The notes under the pieces: model-generated | The model's database searches: none | Seen by the model: only the letters and a program-made list of their open reading frames with translations | Told to the model about the DNA's origin: nothing | From: Candidatus Poribacteria bacterium | GTDB lineage: Bacteria; Poribacteria; WGA-4E; GCA-2687025 | Direction of reading: 5' to 3' | Assembly (NCBI GenBank): GCA_002687025.1 | Contig: NYZG01000449.1 | Location: 1 to 25,064, forward strand | Length of the DNA: 25,064 nt | Position numbers and translations under genes: made by a program | In this document: positions 15,145-23,444 of the stretch, in pieces | Layout of the letters: each line of letters opens with the position of its first letter | How positions within the stretch are numbered: the first letter of the stretch is position 1

Positions 15145-15924
15145 ATGGCGCGCCACGAGTTCGACGCGGACAGATATGCGGCGGCGTCGACACATCAGAC
15201 GGAGTGGGGCCACCGGCTCATCGCCGAGCTCGACATCGCTGGCGATGAGCATGTGCTCGACATAGGCTGCGGCGACGGACGGCTGACAGGGCAGCTTGCG
15301 CAGCTCGTGCCCAGGGGACGCGTCCTCGGGATAGACGCGTCGTCGCGCATGATTGATGCCGCCCAGTCCAGCGGCGCGCGCAACTGCGAGTTCCGCGTTC
15401 TGGACGCGGCGCGCCTCGACATGCCGGGCGAGTTCGACCTGATCTTCTCGAACGCGGCGCTGCACTGGGTGAAGGACCACGGTCGCCTGCTACGCGCTTC
15501 GTTCGACGCACTGCGACCGGACGGGGTCATCCGATTCAATTTCGCCGCCGACGGCAACTGCTCGCATCTCATCGGGGTCGTGCGCGAACTCATGGCCGAT
15601 CCGGCGCACGCCGAGGGATTCGAAGCGTTCGAGTGGCCGTGGTTCATGCCGGCGCCCGATGAATACGAGGCGCTCGTACGCGCGCACCCGTTCCGGGACG
15701 CGCGCGTTTGGGGAGAGAACGCGGATCGCGACTTCCCGTCAGTCGAGGACATGGTCCGCTGGATCGACCAACCGAGCCTCGTGCCGTTCCTTAGCCACCT
15801 GCCAACGGCCGCCCGACAGCCGTTTCGAGACGTCGTCGTCGAACGCATGATCGTGTGCGCGGGACGCGACGACGGCACGTGCTTTGAGACTTTCCGCCGC
15901 GTGAACGTGCTCGCGACTAAGTGA
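15145..15924 (+). CDS. Class I SAM-dependent methyltransferase (trans-aconitate methyltransferase-like)
   Basis: This 259-residue protein shows the class I Rossmann-like methyltransferase fold. Motif I is V-L-D39-I-G-C-G-D-G (residues 37-45) for SAM binding, followed by LGIDASSRMIDAA with the ribose-binding D64. Motif IV is FSNAALHWVKDH (about 101-112). The combination of FSNAALHW with a DH nearby resembles the trans-aconitate 2-methyltransferase (Tam) group, but this group includes many enzymes of unknown substrate. The start codon is 24 nt after the PIN stop, preceded by GGGAGACGCCC, so it may be on the same transcript, though function is unrelated. It is convergent with the SRPBCC gene at 15979-16578. 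Confidence 0.9.
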   Translation: MARHEFDADRYAAASTHQTEWGHRLIAELDIAGDEHVLDIGCGDGRLTGQLAQLVPRGRVLGIDASSRMIDAAQSSGARNCEFRVLDAARLDMPGEFDLIFSNAALHWVKDHGRLLRASFDALRPDGVIRFNFAADGNCSHLIGVVRELMADPAHAEGFEAFEWPWFMPAPDEYEALVRAHPFRDARVWGENADRDFPSVEDMVRWIDQPSLVPFLSHLPTAARQPFRDVVVERMIVCAGRDDGTCFETFRRVNVLATK

Positions 15925-15978
15925 CGCATACATCGGCCTGGCTCCCGCACGTCGCTGCTGTTGCATGGCCCTGTCGGT

Positions 15979-16578
15979 TCAGTCGGTGTCTGTGAGGCGC
16001 CAGCCTTCGCCGCCTTCGCCCCAGAACACGCGATACCACGCGTCATACAGCTCGTTGAGGCGCTCGTAGCTAACGTAGCCGTCAGTGTTGCCCGTGATGT
16101 GCGTGTCCAGCGAGTCGACGAAGCCGTGGTAGCCTGCCGCGATACCTACCCAATGCGTGCCACGCCCTCCAGGAGACCGAACGGCGATACGCTCGTCGGG
16201 TAGCTGCACCCAGCCATCCTCGGTCTCTTCCCACTCCGTGTCCTGCCAATGCGACCCGTCACCTATTCGGTCGGTCAGCGTGAAGACGGAGCCGCCGCCG
16301 TCAGGCTCGACGGAGAACCTCTGCCAGCTTCGGTTCTTCGGCGCGTAGAAGCGGATGACTCGGAGCGGCTCGTATTCGTCGACAACGCCTCCGTCCTGGA
16401 ACCAGTCGTGCTTCCCACCCAGCCGCAGCTCTATCTGCTGCGCCGCCATATACCACTCATCGAGGTGTTCCTTCTGCGTGACGACCTCCCACACGCGCTC
16501 GACGGGCGCGTCGATGCGCCGGCTCCACGACATGGTGTTTCGGGCCAGGTGCGTGCCCACGTTCTGTATATCTGGCAT
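15979..16578 (-). CDS. SRPBCC (AHSA1-like) domain protein
   Basis: This 199-residue protein is a single START-like ligand-binding fold (about residues 16-190). It begins with the typical SRPBCC opening strand and helix, SWSRRIDAPVERVWEVVTQKEHLDEW, and continues through LRLGGKHDWF and alternate strands to a long C-terminal helix (SYERLNELYDAWYRVFWG). The fold encloses a deep hydrophobic cavity and is used for ligand binding or co-chaperone roles. The start at 16578 has GGGAG about 6 nt upstream. It is the last gene of a leftward series with a VOC protein, a kinase and a second SRPBCC-containing protein, but a 326-nt gap containing a bulged hairpin lies before it, so it may have its own promoter. 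It resembles residues 152-315 of the triple-domain protein at 18679-20238 only at fold level as far as I can see. Confidence 0.88.
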   Translation of the reverse strand: MPDIQNVGTHLARNTMSWSRRIDAPVERVWEVVTQKEHLDEWYMAAQQIELRLGGKHDWFQDGGVVDEYEPLRVIRFYAPKNRSWQRFSVEPDGGGSVFTLTDRIGDGSHWQDTEWEETEDGWVQLPDERIAVRSPGGRGTHWVGIAAGYHGFVDSLDTHITGNTDGYVSYERLNELYDAWYRVFWGEGGEGWRLTDTD

Positions 16579-16904
16579 ATCGGTGCTCCCTGCCGGTATC
16601 GTCTAGACCGCAGCGGTGTTGGGCGTCGATGTGCATACGCTGCACCCGACAACACGAGAAGCGGCAAACGCAGCGCCCCATGTGGCACGGGCGACATCGC
16701 GGACCGGCTTGGCGATGCCTCCTACTCACACCTAGTTGTGTTGCGCCACGCCGAGCGCCGCCGCGGCTGCCGCCCTGCGCCGAGGTCAGCCCGGCATGCA
16801 GGTCGTCGGAGTTGGGAAGTCCGACGGGATCCTCTCGAAACTCGCATTCGACATGTCGATGGAACGAGACGCGCTGGCGACCACGCCTATTGCTCAGGCG
16901 CCAA
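16579..16904. other. 326-nt gap between the VOC and SRPBCC genes
   Basis: No open frame here looks like a real gene. The notable structure is the interrupted inverted repeat at 16616-16655. The remaining sequence has coding-like base composition but no family resemblance in any frame that I can recognise; it could be a decayed gene. Confidence 0.5.
16616..16655. repeat. Three-part bulged inverted repeat
   Basis: GTGTT (16616-16620), GTCG (16625-16628) and GTGCA (16631-16635) pair in order with TGCAC (16641-16645), CGAC (16647-16650) and AACAC (16651-16655). This gives 14 base pairs with a GGGC bulge, an AT/C mismatch and a 5-nt loop. It is 38 nt upstream of the SRPBCC start on the minus strand. 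It could be a leader hairpin, a processing site or a dyad operator; no T-run is present in either direction. Confidence 0.35.
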
Positions 16905-17288
16905 CTAGCCGCACGAGCCGTCCTTCCTGCGATGGATGCATAACAGGTTGCCCCACGGGTCTCTGATCCAAGCCATATCGCAGCTCCCAGCGTCGACCGG
17001 CTCCATTACGACGGTCACGCCTTTCGAGCGGAGTTCCTCGACCGCCGAGTAGACATCATCGACCGCCAACGCGATGCCCGGTCGTCCCGCTTCCTGCTCC
17101 CAGCGAACGACGGCTAGCGTGACAGGTTTCGTGTCGAACTCCGTCCATGTGTCCGTTGCTCCGTCGCCGGAAAAGTGGTCGTCCCTTATGAAGCTGCCCT
17201 CAACGCCGAGCGTGTCGCGGTAGAAACGCACCGCCTCTTTCACGTCCGTGACGTGCGAGATCACGAAATCAATGGCTCTTACTTTCAC
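16905..17288 (-). CDS. VOC-family (glyoxalase/bleomycin-resistance fold) protein
   Basis: The 127-residue product is a complete VOC protein. The first beta-alpha-beta module is IDFVISHVTDVKEAVRFYRDTLGVE and the second is GIALAVDDVYSAVEELRSKGVTVVMEP followed by the closing WIRDPWGNLLCIHR. The family includes metal-dependent lyases, dioxygenases and antibiotic-binding proteins. H12 and E50 are at places where metal ligands can occur, but I cannot prove a metal site. I chose a GTG start at 17288 because the first VOC strand follows immediately and GAGGA lies about 9 nt upstream. The open frame continues upstream to 17462 through sequence with no family resemblance that would overlap the kinase stop. 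It lies between the kinase and SRPBCC genes in the leftward series. Confidence 0.85.
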   Translation of the reverse strand: MKVRAIDFVISHVTDVKEAVRFYRDTLGVEGSFIRDDHFSGDGATDTWTEFDTKPVTLAVVRWEQEAGRPGIALAVDDVYSAVEELRSKGVTVVMEPVDAGSCDMAWIRDPWGNLLCIHRRKDGSCG

Positions 17289-17433
17289 GGGATCGCGTCC
17301 TCGATGGGTGGCCAAGAGTTGCGTGTCGGTAGCGTGTCCGGCAGGCGGCAGGAGGCCAGCCGGCACTGCGCGCCTGGAACACGCTGACGTTCCGCATGTC
17401 AGGCATACATACGCTCCCACTCCTATCGGCCCT

Positions 17434-18561
17434 CTAAAGCAGGCTCCGCGCTTCGTCGGCACATTCCGCGAGGAACTGATTCCCTCGCGCCCACCGGAGA
17501 ATGGTCTCTTCCTGGTCCTCCGCCCCTAGGAGCGTCGCCATGACACGCCAGAACCCGTTGTCCAGGTCGTTTGCGAGCATGTGCGCGGTCGACACGAAAA
17601 CTGTGGCTAAGCGAAGGCACGATGCTACGAGGAACGAGAACCGAATGGCGTCAGCATCGCCCCTCCACCCAACATCCGCCAGACCGGCCAGATACCCCTG
17701 GAACACGGCGCGATCGAACTCACGGTACTCCGCCGGTAAGGCCTCGCCCATGTAGACGCAACCGACGATAAGCCCACAGAGATCCGCCCCCGCCGCCTCG
17801 ATGCTCGCGAAAGCCCAGTCCACGGCGACGACGCGGCCGCCACGGTAGAACAGGTTTCGGAGATGCGCGTCCAGATGGGCAACCGCAAGCGGGGCGCGAC
17901 GGTATGCGGCGAGGTACGTGTCACGATGCTCCCAGAAGCGCTCGATGCGAGCGGCGGAATCGCCGGGGTACAGCCTGGAGAACACCGGCTGTGGTAGTTG
18001 ACCCGAGAGGCGCGGCGGCCCCCAGTCGGTGAAGCAACGCTCCAGCCACCCTCTGCACAGCCAGTCGTGCGACGGTAGCGGCTTGCCGACCAGGTACTCG
18101 CCCTGCCACCGCCCGAACTGCCGTGCGATGTCCGCCCACGTCTCCGTGGGCCAGGGGTGTGGCATGTCGTTGTACAGTTCCTCGAACCACAACCATGTCT
18201 CGTCCGGGGCGATGTCCTCGATCGCCAGGCATCTCGGCATCGACACGCCGTCCTCGACGCCGTCGAGCAGCCCGGATCGGATCGCCTCCCGCTCACGCAG
18301 CCAGTACGTCTCCGACGTCGGATCCGTGTTCTCCTCGCCGCTCCGCAGCACCTTGAGGATTGCGGACCATTCCGTGGCCTCGCCATCCAGCAGCCCCGAG
18401 CCGGAGACCCTATACACCCCCTGACCGCCCATGCCGCTGGCAACAGCCGCGCACGTCCACGCGGTGACCTCCACCGGACGGGACGTGTCCAGCAGCGTGG
18501 AGACAATCGGCGCAACCACACTGGCGTCTATTGCGTCTAGGCGCGTGTGCGTGTCCACCAT
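17434..18561 (-). CDS. APH/choline-kinase-fold phosphotransferase
   Basis: This 375-residue protein has the APH-type kinase fold. The putative ATP-binding lysine is in WSAILKVLRSG (about K70), with a helix acid in YWLREREAI (E90 or E92). The catalytic loop reads VAHLDAHLRNLF (H229, D231, N236), and the metal-binding aspartate is in VVAVDWAFAS (D248). GMGGQGVYRV (about 44-53) looks like the nucleotide loop. It is distinct from the kinase at 10088-11065, being longer and with a different C-lobe. The family ranges from antibiotic to choline and ecdysteroid kinases, and no substrate can be read here. The ATG at 18561 is preferred; a TTG at 18603 is also in frame and neither has a strong ribosome site. 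It follows the triple-domain gene by 117 nt and precedes the VOC gene by 145 nt. Confidence 0.85.
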   Translation of the reverse strand: MVDTHTRLDAIDASVVAPIVSTLLDTSRPVEVTAWTCAAVASGMGGQGVYRVSGSGLLDGEATEWSAILKVLRSGEENTDPTSETYWLREREAIRSGLLDGVEDGVSMPRCLAIEDIAPDETWLWFEELYNDMPHPWPTETWADIARQFGRWQGEYLVGKPLPSHDWLCRGWLERCFTDWGPPRLSGQLPQPVFSRLYPGDSAARIERFWEHRDTYLAAYRRAPLAVAHLDAHLRNLFYRGGRVVAVDWAFASIEAAGADLCGLIVGCVYMGEALPAEYREFDRAVFQGYLAGLADVGWRGDADAIRFSFLVASCLRLATVFVSTAHMLANDLDNGFWRVMATLLGAEDQEETILRWARGNQFLAECADEARSLL

Positions 18562-18678
18562 GAGCTGTAGTCCCGTGACTTCGCTGAGACCCGCGGAGTC
18601 CAACCGATCTCAGCAACGCGTTTCGCGCCATCGGACCCGCATCTGTGGAGTCGCGGCGGCGCAGTTCTGATCCTCGGC

Positions 18679-20238
18679 CTATCGCGAAATCGGCAGATAG
18701 AGCTTCGACTCGTCGCCCTTGCCATAGACCGGGGGAATCTCGACGAACTCCTGCCACCCACCGGCCCCACCCCAGACGCTGTCGAGTGTGGCGCCCTGTT
18801 CCTCTGCGTACTGGATGATCCGCGGCCAGGCATTGAACCCCCGGATGGAACTATCGATCGGGTCTTTCTGCACTGCTGAGACTACGGTCCCGCCAGGTAG
18901 CTCGCGACGCTGGATCTCGCTGCGGGCTGCGACAGTCGGCGATGCCGGGAAGCCAGCCTCAAAGCGAATCCGGTTCTCTCGCGGATTGCTCGCTGGCGTT
19001 AGTTCCAGTATGCGCATGAACGGTCTGCCTGAGGGGTCTTCCCCTTGTTCTGAGATGTAGTCGGCGACCAGGTTGAGCATCTCTGCCGCTGCGGCAGGAT
19101 GCCCCTCCGCCGAGGTCTCACGCTCAATGACCAGCACCGACTGCGGTGTTCGCGTTTCAAGGCGCAACTGAAGGCCTTCGTAGGCCTGGTTCTTGAGGAC
19201 TTCTGGATTGATCGCTTCGTCGGATCTGCCGCCGGGGCCTGCGAATTTGAGCGCTGGTCGGCTCGACAGTGCCTTCTGCCTGTGCAACTCACGCAGGTAG
19301 GTAAGGTAGAAGTGAATCAGCTGCCCTGGCCGGCCCTCCCACTCTGGCCCCAACGTGTGGTCGAATTCCCGACCGGTGAGCGACGTTTCCAGTAGGTCTA
19401 GGGCATCATGCCAACCCCTCGCCGTCCATGGATCGAAGCCGCCGAACTGGGCGTAGTACAGCGGCGTGTACGGCACTCGCCAGAATGCGCGCCACTCGTC
19501 ACCGTTCATCGTAAACACGAAGAACGTGAGAAGCGTACCGTCGCCATCGCGCTGGAGTTCGATCCTGAACTCCTTCAGGTCGATCAACGCGTGCTCTCGG
19601 ACATCGAGGATCGTGCTCTCCCAACTATGCCGAAATGCGCCGCCCTTCCTCAGGTCGAGTGCAAACTGCAGTCCGCCTCCGTCGCGTTCCTTAGGCAGCC
19701 ACCATTTCTTGAGCCCTTCCTCCGTGCTGACCGCGTGCCAGACCTCCTCCAGCGGCACGTCGAGCCTTCTCGTCCAGACCATCGTTTGCTTGTCTAGTGG
19801 GGTTCCAGCATGGGCGAGCAGTTGGTCGGAATACGCCCGCGTGTCTGGATCGGGCAGAACCTGCTGATGTACGAACTGCCACGCATTCTCCTCGCTTCGG
19901 ATCATGTCGTAGGCCATCGCCCGCTGACCATCGTCGGAGTTGTAGATTACAGGCTCCGCGGTAGCATTGGCGCCGTGGGTCGATGCGTAGTCGCTCGTGG
20001 TATCTACCGAGATTCGCAGCCGGGACAGGTCCACGGTGACAGAGGCATAGGCGTTCCGGCCGATGTGAGCCTCGACATCCCGTCGCATTGCCTCGGGGCC
20101 CGCAGGCACGCCATTGATCACGTGCTGCGGTTCATGCACGAACATCTGCATAATCGCGTCGAGGTCGCCGGCCTTCTGGGCGGCGTGGTACCGGTCCAAG
20201 GCGGAGCGAATCTCGCCCTTCATGCCCTTCTCAGTCAT
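18679..20238 (-). CDS. Triple-domain protein: SnoaL-like, SRPBCC and GyrI-like
   Basis: This 519-residue protein appears to combine three ligand-binding folds. Residues about 5-130 are NTF2/SnoaL-like (IRSALDRYHAAQKAGDLDAIM, then VINGVPAGPEAMR and AWQFVHQQVLPD). Residues about 152-315 are SRPBCC/AHSA1-like (MVWTRRLDVPLEEVWHAVST, GLKKWWLP, and a terminal helix after GWHDALDLLETSL). Residues about 354-519 resemble the GyrI-like / AraC-effector-binding domain (LQLRLETRTPQSVLVIERE, then ELPGGTVVSAVQ and a final SKLYLPISR). Each of these folds has a cavity for small molecules, and GyrI-like domains can also bind proteins. The start has GGGAG 9 nt upstream. No DNA-binding domain is present, so it is not a normal AraC or MerR regulator. 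Domain calls are by pattern and the middle one is the surest. Confidence 0.82.
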   Translation of the reverse strand: MTEKGMKGEIRSALDRYHAAQKAGDLDAIMQMFVHEPQHVINGVPAGPEAMRRDVEAHIGRNAYASVTVDLSRLRISVDTTSDYASTHGANATAEPVIYNSDDGQRAMAYDMIRSEENAWQFVHQQVLPDPDTRAYSDQLLAHAGTPLDKQTMVWTRRLDVPLEEVWHAVSTEEGLKKWWLPKERDGGGLQFALDLRKGGAFRHSWESTILDVREHALIDLKEFRIELQRDGDGTLLTFFVFTMNGDEWRAFWRVPYTPLYYAQFGGFDPWTARGWHDALDLLETSLTGREFDHTLGPEWEGRPGQLIHFYLTYLRELHRQKALSSRPALKFAGPGGRSDEAINPEVLKNQAYEGLQLRLETRTPQSVLVIERETSAEGHPAAAAEMLNLVADYISEQGEDPSGRPFMRILELTPASNPRENRIRFEAGFPASPTVAARSEIQRRELPGGTVVSAVQKDPIDSSIRGFNAWPRIIQYAEEQGATLDSVWGGAGGWQEFVEIPPVYGKGDESKLYLPISR

Positions 20239-20323
20239 CGCAGATGCTCCCTTGTCTGTGCTCGAGGAGTGCTCGGCGGCAGACCGCGCCTTCCCCGCGT
20301 GTCGGCAAGAGTTGGCGAGTTCT

Positions 20324-22840
20324 CTACAAGCCCATCCAGTAGTTCAGCTTGATGAGGAACACATCCTCGCCGTCGTCGGTGAAGCTGTCTCGCACGCTGG
20401 GCAACGGCTTGAACTCGGCATTGTCGAGGTCCATGGACCCATGGCGGTTCTGGCTCCACACGAGGAAGAGCGTGCTGCCTGGTTCGTACTCCCAACGAAG
20501 GACCATGTTCCCCCGCAGCGAGCGGTTGTTGAAGTCCGGGTTGCCGGAGAGTTCGCCCTGATCGACCCCCGTGAAGTCGTACGTTCTCGGCGCCGCGAGT
20601 TCCTTGAATGCCGTGTAGTCGCCGTTGACGACGAACGACTGGAGGTACGTCTGCAGCGAGAGCTTGGTTGTCAGTGACAGGTTGGCGCGCACGCCGAGAT
20701 CGAACACGTCCTGGTCGAGTTCACCGAAGACGAAGCGGTCGTCCTCGCCGTCTCCGTCGGCGTCCATGTTCTCCACCCACTGCGCGTCGTCGTGACGGGT
20801 CGAGTAGGATGGCCTGATGGAGACCTGCACGTTCGAGGCCGGCTTCAGCTCTACGCCAACGCCGTACTTGCTGTTCGTGCTTATCCGCCCATCTGTCCAT
20901 CCGCCGCCTACCTCGGCGCTGAGCTTCACGGATTTGCGGCCATCCGTGCCGATGTTGCCGCTCCATTCCCATCTGGCGGGAATCAGCATCGCTGGCCCTC
21001 CGCGGGTCGCCAGATCGTCGATGCGGTCGAGGTACCGGTGTATCTCCCAGCCGGAGCCCCAATAGTTCTTGAGCGTGTTGAAACCCCAGCCGCCGAAGCC
21101 TCTGGAGAGCCGGTCCCCGTCCAGGTTCCAGTTGGAGTGCACGTCGGCCATCCACATGGACGAACGGAAGATGAAGAACGGGTGCTGCGGCACCAGGGAT
21201 CCCCAGGCGCCGCTTTGGACAATGTCGGACCGTCGCGTGAACCCGAGGTCGTTCGTGTCGAATTCTCGTGATCGCACGTCGGCGTACGCTTGTCCGCCCC
21301 ATGTCCCGCTCCAATCCTCGAGGAGTAGAGCGCCTTCGTACCCCCGCGTCCGGTCGTCGAACGCCCCGGCGCGACTCCCCGCAAGCCTACCGAAGAGCCT
21401 CGCCCCTCCCTCACTGAACCTGCGCGTGGCGTCGACGCTACCGACGTAAGCAGGGGCGAAGCCCTCGCCGTTCATGGCGGTCATCGTCCCGCCCAACTTG
21501 GCCAGAGACCCGATGTCCTGCACCGCACGGGCGACGAAGTGGTTCGTCATCGGTTCCACGAGATGGTCACGTTCCACGCGCTGCGTTTGCCCGGTCACAC
21601 GGTCCGTCGTCGTCTCTTCGATGAGAGCGTATTCGGCGGCGGTCAGGGTCTCCAAGACGGCGAACGACATGCCGCTTTCCGTCTTCCCGGAGAGCTTGGC
21701 CGCCCCGAGAATCGTCGACGCGTCCGGCCGGCTGACTTCCGTGGCGCCGTCGGGGATGCCGAAGCGCCCCGGTCGACGGCCGATGCGCCGTGAATGGAAG
21801 AGCGAGGAGTACCCGTGGACGCCGTACAGGTACACTCCCGGCATGCTGAAGACCGAGGAGCCTTCGACGAAGAACGGGCGCTGCTCGCGGAAGAAAGTCT
21901 CGAACGCGCTCAGGTTGACGACCGCGGGGTCCGCCTCGACCTGCCCGAAGTCAGGGTTGATCGTCGCGTTGAGGGAGATGTTCGACGAGAGCCCATAGCG
22001 CACGTCCAGACCCGTCGAACCGAACAGATCGTTGGCGCGCGATCCTGAACCGTCCCGCGCGGCAAACGACGAACGGCCCAACGTGAACGGGAGAACTTCC
22101 AGGTGGCTCGGAGGCGATATCCCCTCTATGCCGGTAAGGTGCCCGAACCGTGACGCGATACCGCCGTCACCCTCGCGATGCAGTATCCACTGCGTCTCTT
22201 CCTGCTTCCGCGAGATGTTCCGAGCCACGGTCATGCCCCACATATACTCCGCGCTCTCCGCGAACCTGAGCACGTGGTACGGGATGCGGTACTCGGCGCT
22301 CCATCCCTGGTCGGACAGCCTTGTCTTCGCTTCCCACACACCGTTCCACGTGTCGCTGCCCCAACTGTTGTCGAACAGGACGCCGTCCTTCTGCCAACCG
22401 GACGGGCCGACTATGAAATACGCGCCGCCCTTGTGGTCGTGGTGCGGGTCCAGGCGCACGCGGACCCAGTCGCGTTCCGCTTCCTCCTCGCGCCGCGTCA
22501 GGCGGGAGACGATCTTGTCCGGCTCGCCGTCGTGGCACATCACGGCGATATAGAGCGCCTCGTCGTCGTACGCGACATGGAATTCGGTCTTCTCCGTCGC
22601 TGGCGCGGGATCGCGATTCTCGGCGTCCAGATGCCAGAAGTCGCTAGCGACCGGGGCCTCGCTCCACACCTCGTCGTCGAAGACGCCATCCAGCTTTGGC
22701 GGCGTGATCGCGCGGACGGCACGGATGCTCTTCTCCGGGTGTGGGCGCTCGTCCTCCTCGGCAAGGGCGGGCAGGACGAGAACGAGCAGAACGGCAAGGA
22801 CGCAGGAGACGAAACGGAACCGGGCGGCAGGACACGGCAT
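20324..22840 (-). CDS. DUF5916 outer-membrane-type protein with N-terminal CBM9-like domain
   Basis: The 838-residue product has a signal peptide (about 1-27: FVSCVLAVLLVLVLPALA). Residues about 38-230 form a carbohydrate-binding family 9-like domain (PPKLDGVFDDEVWSEAP, YDDEALYIAVMCHD, WSAEYRIPYHVLRF). From about 245 on it is DUF5916: SSNISLNATINPDFGQVEAD and FETFFREQRPFFVEG (about 313-327) are its hallmark. The C-terminal half consists of alternating amphipathic strands, ending KLNYWMGL with an aromatic-rich terminus, which fits an outer-membrane beta-barrel. This implies a didermal cell. Members occur in Bacteroidota, Gemmatimonadota and related phyla and are of unknown function, possibly glycan-related. 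The ATG at 22840 follows GGAG by 9 nt; the frame opens further upstream to 22903 without a signal peptide. A close paralogue lies at 24717-25064. Confidence 0.92.
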   Translation of the reverse strand: MPCPAARFRFVSCVLAVLLVLVLPALAEEDERPHPEKSIRAVRAITPPKLDGVFDDEVWSEAPVASDFWHLDAENRDPAPATEKTEFHVAYDDEALYIAVMCHDGEPDKIVSRLTRREEEAERDWVRVRLDPHHDHKGGAYFIVGPSGWQKDGVLFDNSWGSDTWNGVWEAKTRLSDQGWSAEYRIPYHVLRFAESAEYMWGMTVARNISRKQEETQWILHREGDGGIASRFGHLTGIEGISPPSHLEVLPFTLGRSSFAARDGSGSRANDLFGSTGLDVRYGLSSNISLNATINPDFGQVEADPAVVNLSAFETFFREQRPFFVEGSSVFSMPGVYLYGVHGYSSLFHSRRIGRRPGRFGIPDGATEVSRPDASTILGAAKLSGKTESGMSFAVLETLTAAEYALIEETTTDRVTGQTQRVERDHLVEPMTNHFVARAVQDIGSLAKLGGTMTAMNGEGFAPAYVGSVDATRRFSEGGARLFGRLAGSRAGAFDDRTRGYEGALLLEDWSGTWGGQAYADVRSREFDTNDLGFTRRSDIVQSGAWGSLVPQHPFFIFRSSMWMADVHSNWNLDGDRLSRGFGGWGFNTLKNYWGSGWEIHRYLDRIDDLATRGGPAMLIPARWEWSGNIGTDGRKSVKLSAEVGGGWTDGRISTNSKYGVGVELKPASNVQVSIRPSYSTRHDDAQWVENMDADGDGEDDRFVFGELDQDVFDLGVRANLSLTTKLSLQTYLQSFVVNGDYTAFKELAAPRTYDFTGVDQGELSGNPDFNNRSLRGNMVLRWEYEPGSTLFLVWSQNRHGSMDLDNAEFKPLPSVRDSFTDDGEDVFLIKLNYWMGL

Positions 22841-22892
22841 GGCGTAGCGCTCCAGGTGGGCGGAGGATGGGACTGATGCGGGCGAAACGAGC

Positions 22893-23126
22893 CTACCTAT
22901 CACGGTTCGCTTCCTCGTACTCGGGGAACTCGGTGAGCACGCTCACCGCCTGTATGGTCGCGGCGAACTCCACCGGGGCGCCCGGCTCCCTGCGCCACTC
23001 CCAGTCGATTGCGAATCCCAGCCAGTCGACATAGTGCGCGACCGCCTCTTCGTACTCGATCCGAAACACCGGCTGGACGCGAGTCATGTTGGGCGAACTC
23101 GTGGCTTCGACGGTGGCGTCTGCCAT
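22893..23126 (-). pseudogene. Truncated VOC/glyoxalase-like gene
   Basis: This 77-residue open frame has a strong start: GGAGG 7-8 nt before the ATG at 23126. Residues 15-50 (TRVQPVFRIEYEEAVAHYVDWLGFAIDWEW) match the first beta-alpha-beta module of bleomycin-resistance/glyoxalase proteins. The second half of that fold, normally another 60-80 residues, is missing. The tail from about residue 51 (PVEFAATIQAVSVLTEF) keeps little resemblance to the family, and the frame ends 52 nt before the DUF5916 start. It is most likely a remnant or a truncated gene, though a short half-VOC protein that dimerises is possible since its translation signals are intact. Confidence 0.6.
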
Positions 23127-23444
23127 CCGTATTCCTCCGCAGAAGGGCGCGGTTTTCGAGTCGTGGGTCGACGTGGCGAGGCCACATGCGATCCACGCTG
23201 TATGAGGCCGTGGGCAGAGGAGGGCTACGGGCGGACGAAAGGGCACGCGACGCGCGTTGGCGTCCACAAGCTACGCAGTCTTACCTCCTGCAAGCATATA
23301 CGTGCGGACCGAAGCCCGGTTGCGTCAACGGCGGTCTGCAGCCCGCAGCCGGACAGAACGGGTGACGCCGTCCGCGCGGTTGCGATAGGCTACCGAAGAC
23401 GCCGTCCCGCCATCGGATCGGGACGCCCGGATAAGCGGAGGACG
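23127..23444. other. Divergent intergenic region before the SelA-like gene
   Basis: This region separates the leftward VOC remnant from the rightward PLP enzyme gene. A possible -10 TAGGCT at 23386-23391, with a poor -35, and a hairpin near the start codon are the only signals I see. No gene is recognisable. Confidence 0.5.
23403..23425 (+). promoter_or_regulatory. Leader hairpin before the SelA-like gene
   Basis: CGTCCCG (23403-23409) pairs perfectly with CGGGACG (23419-23425) around a 9-nt loop, ending 10 nt before the GGAGG ribosome site. It has no T-run. The location resembles that of the hairpin before the dehydrogenase gene at 5198-5217, but the sequences differ. Confidence 0.3.

Noticed and set aside
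23362..23391. Promoter-like GTGACG-18-TAGGCT before the SelA-like gene
   Set aside because: The -35 match is poor and spacing is not optimal, so I mention it only within the intergenic entry.
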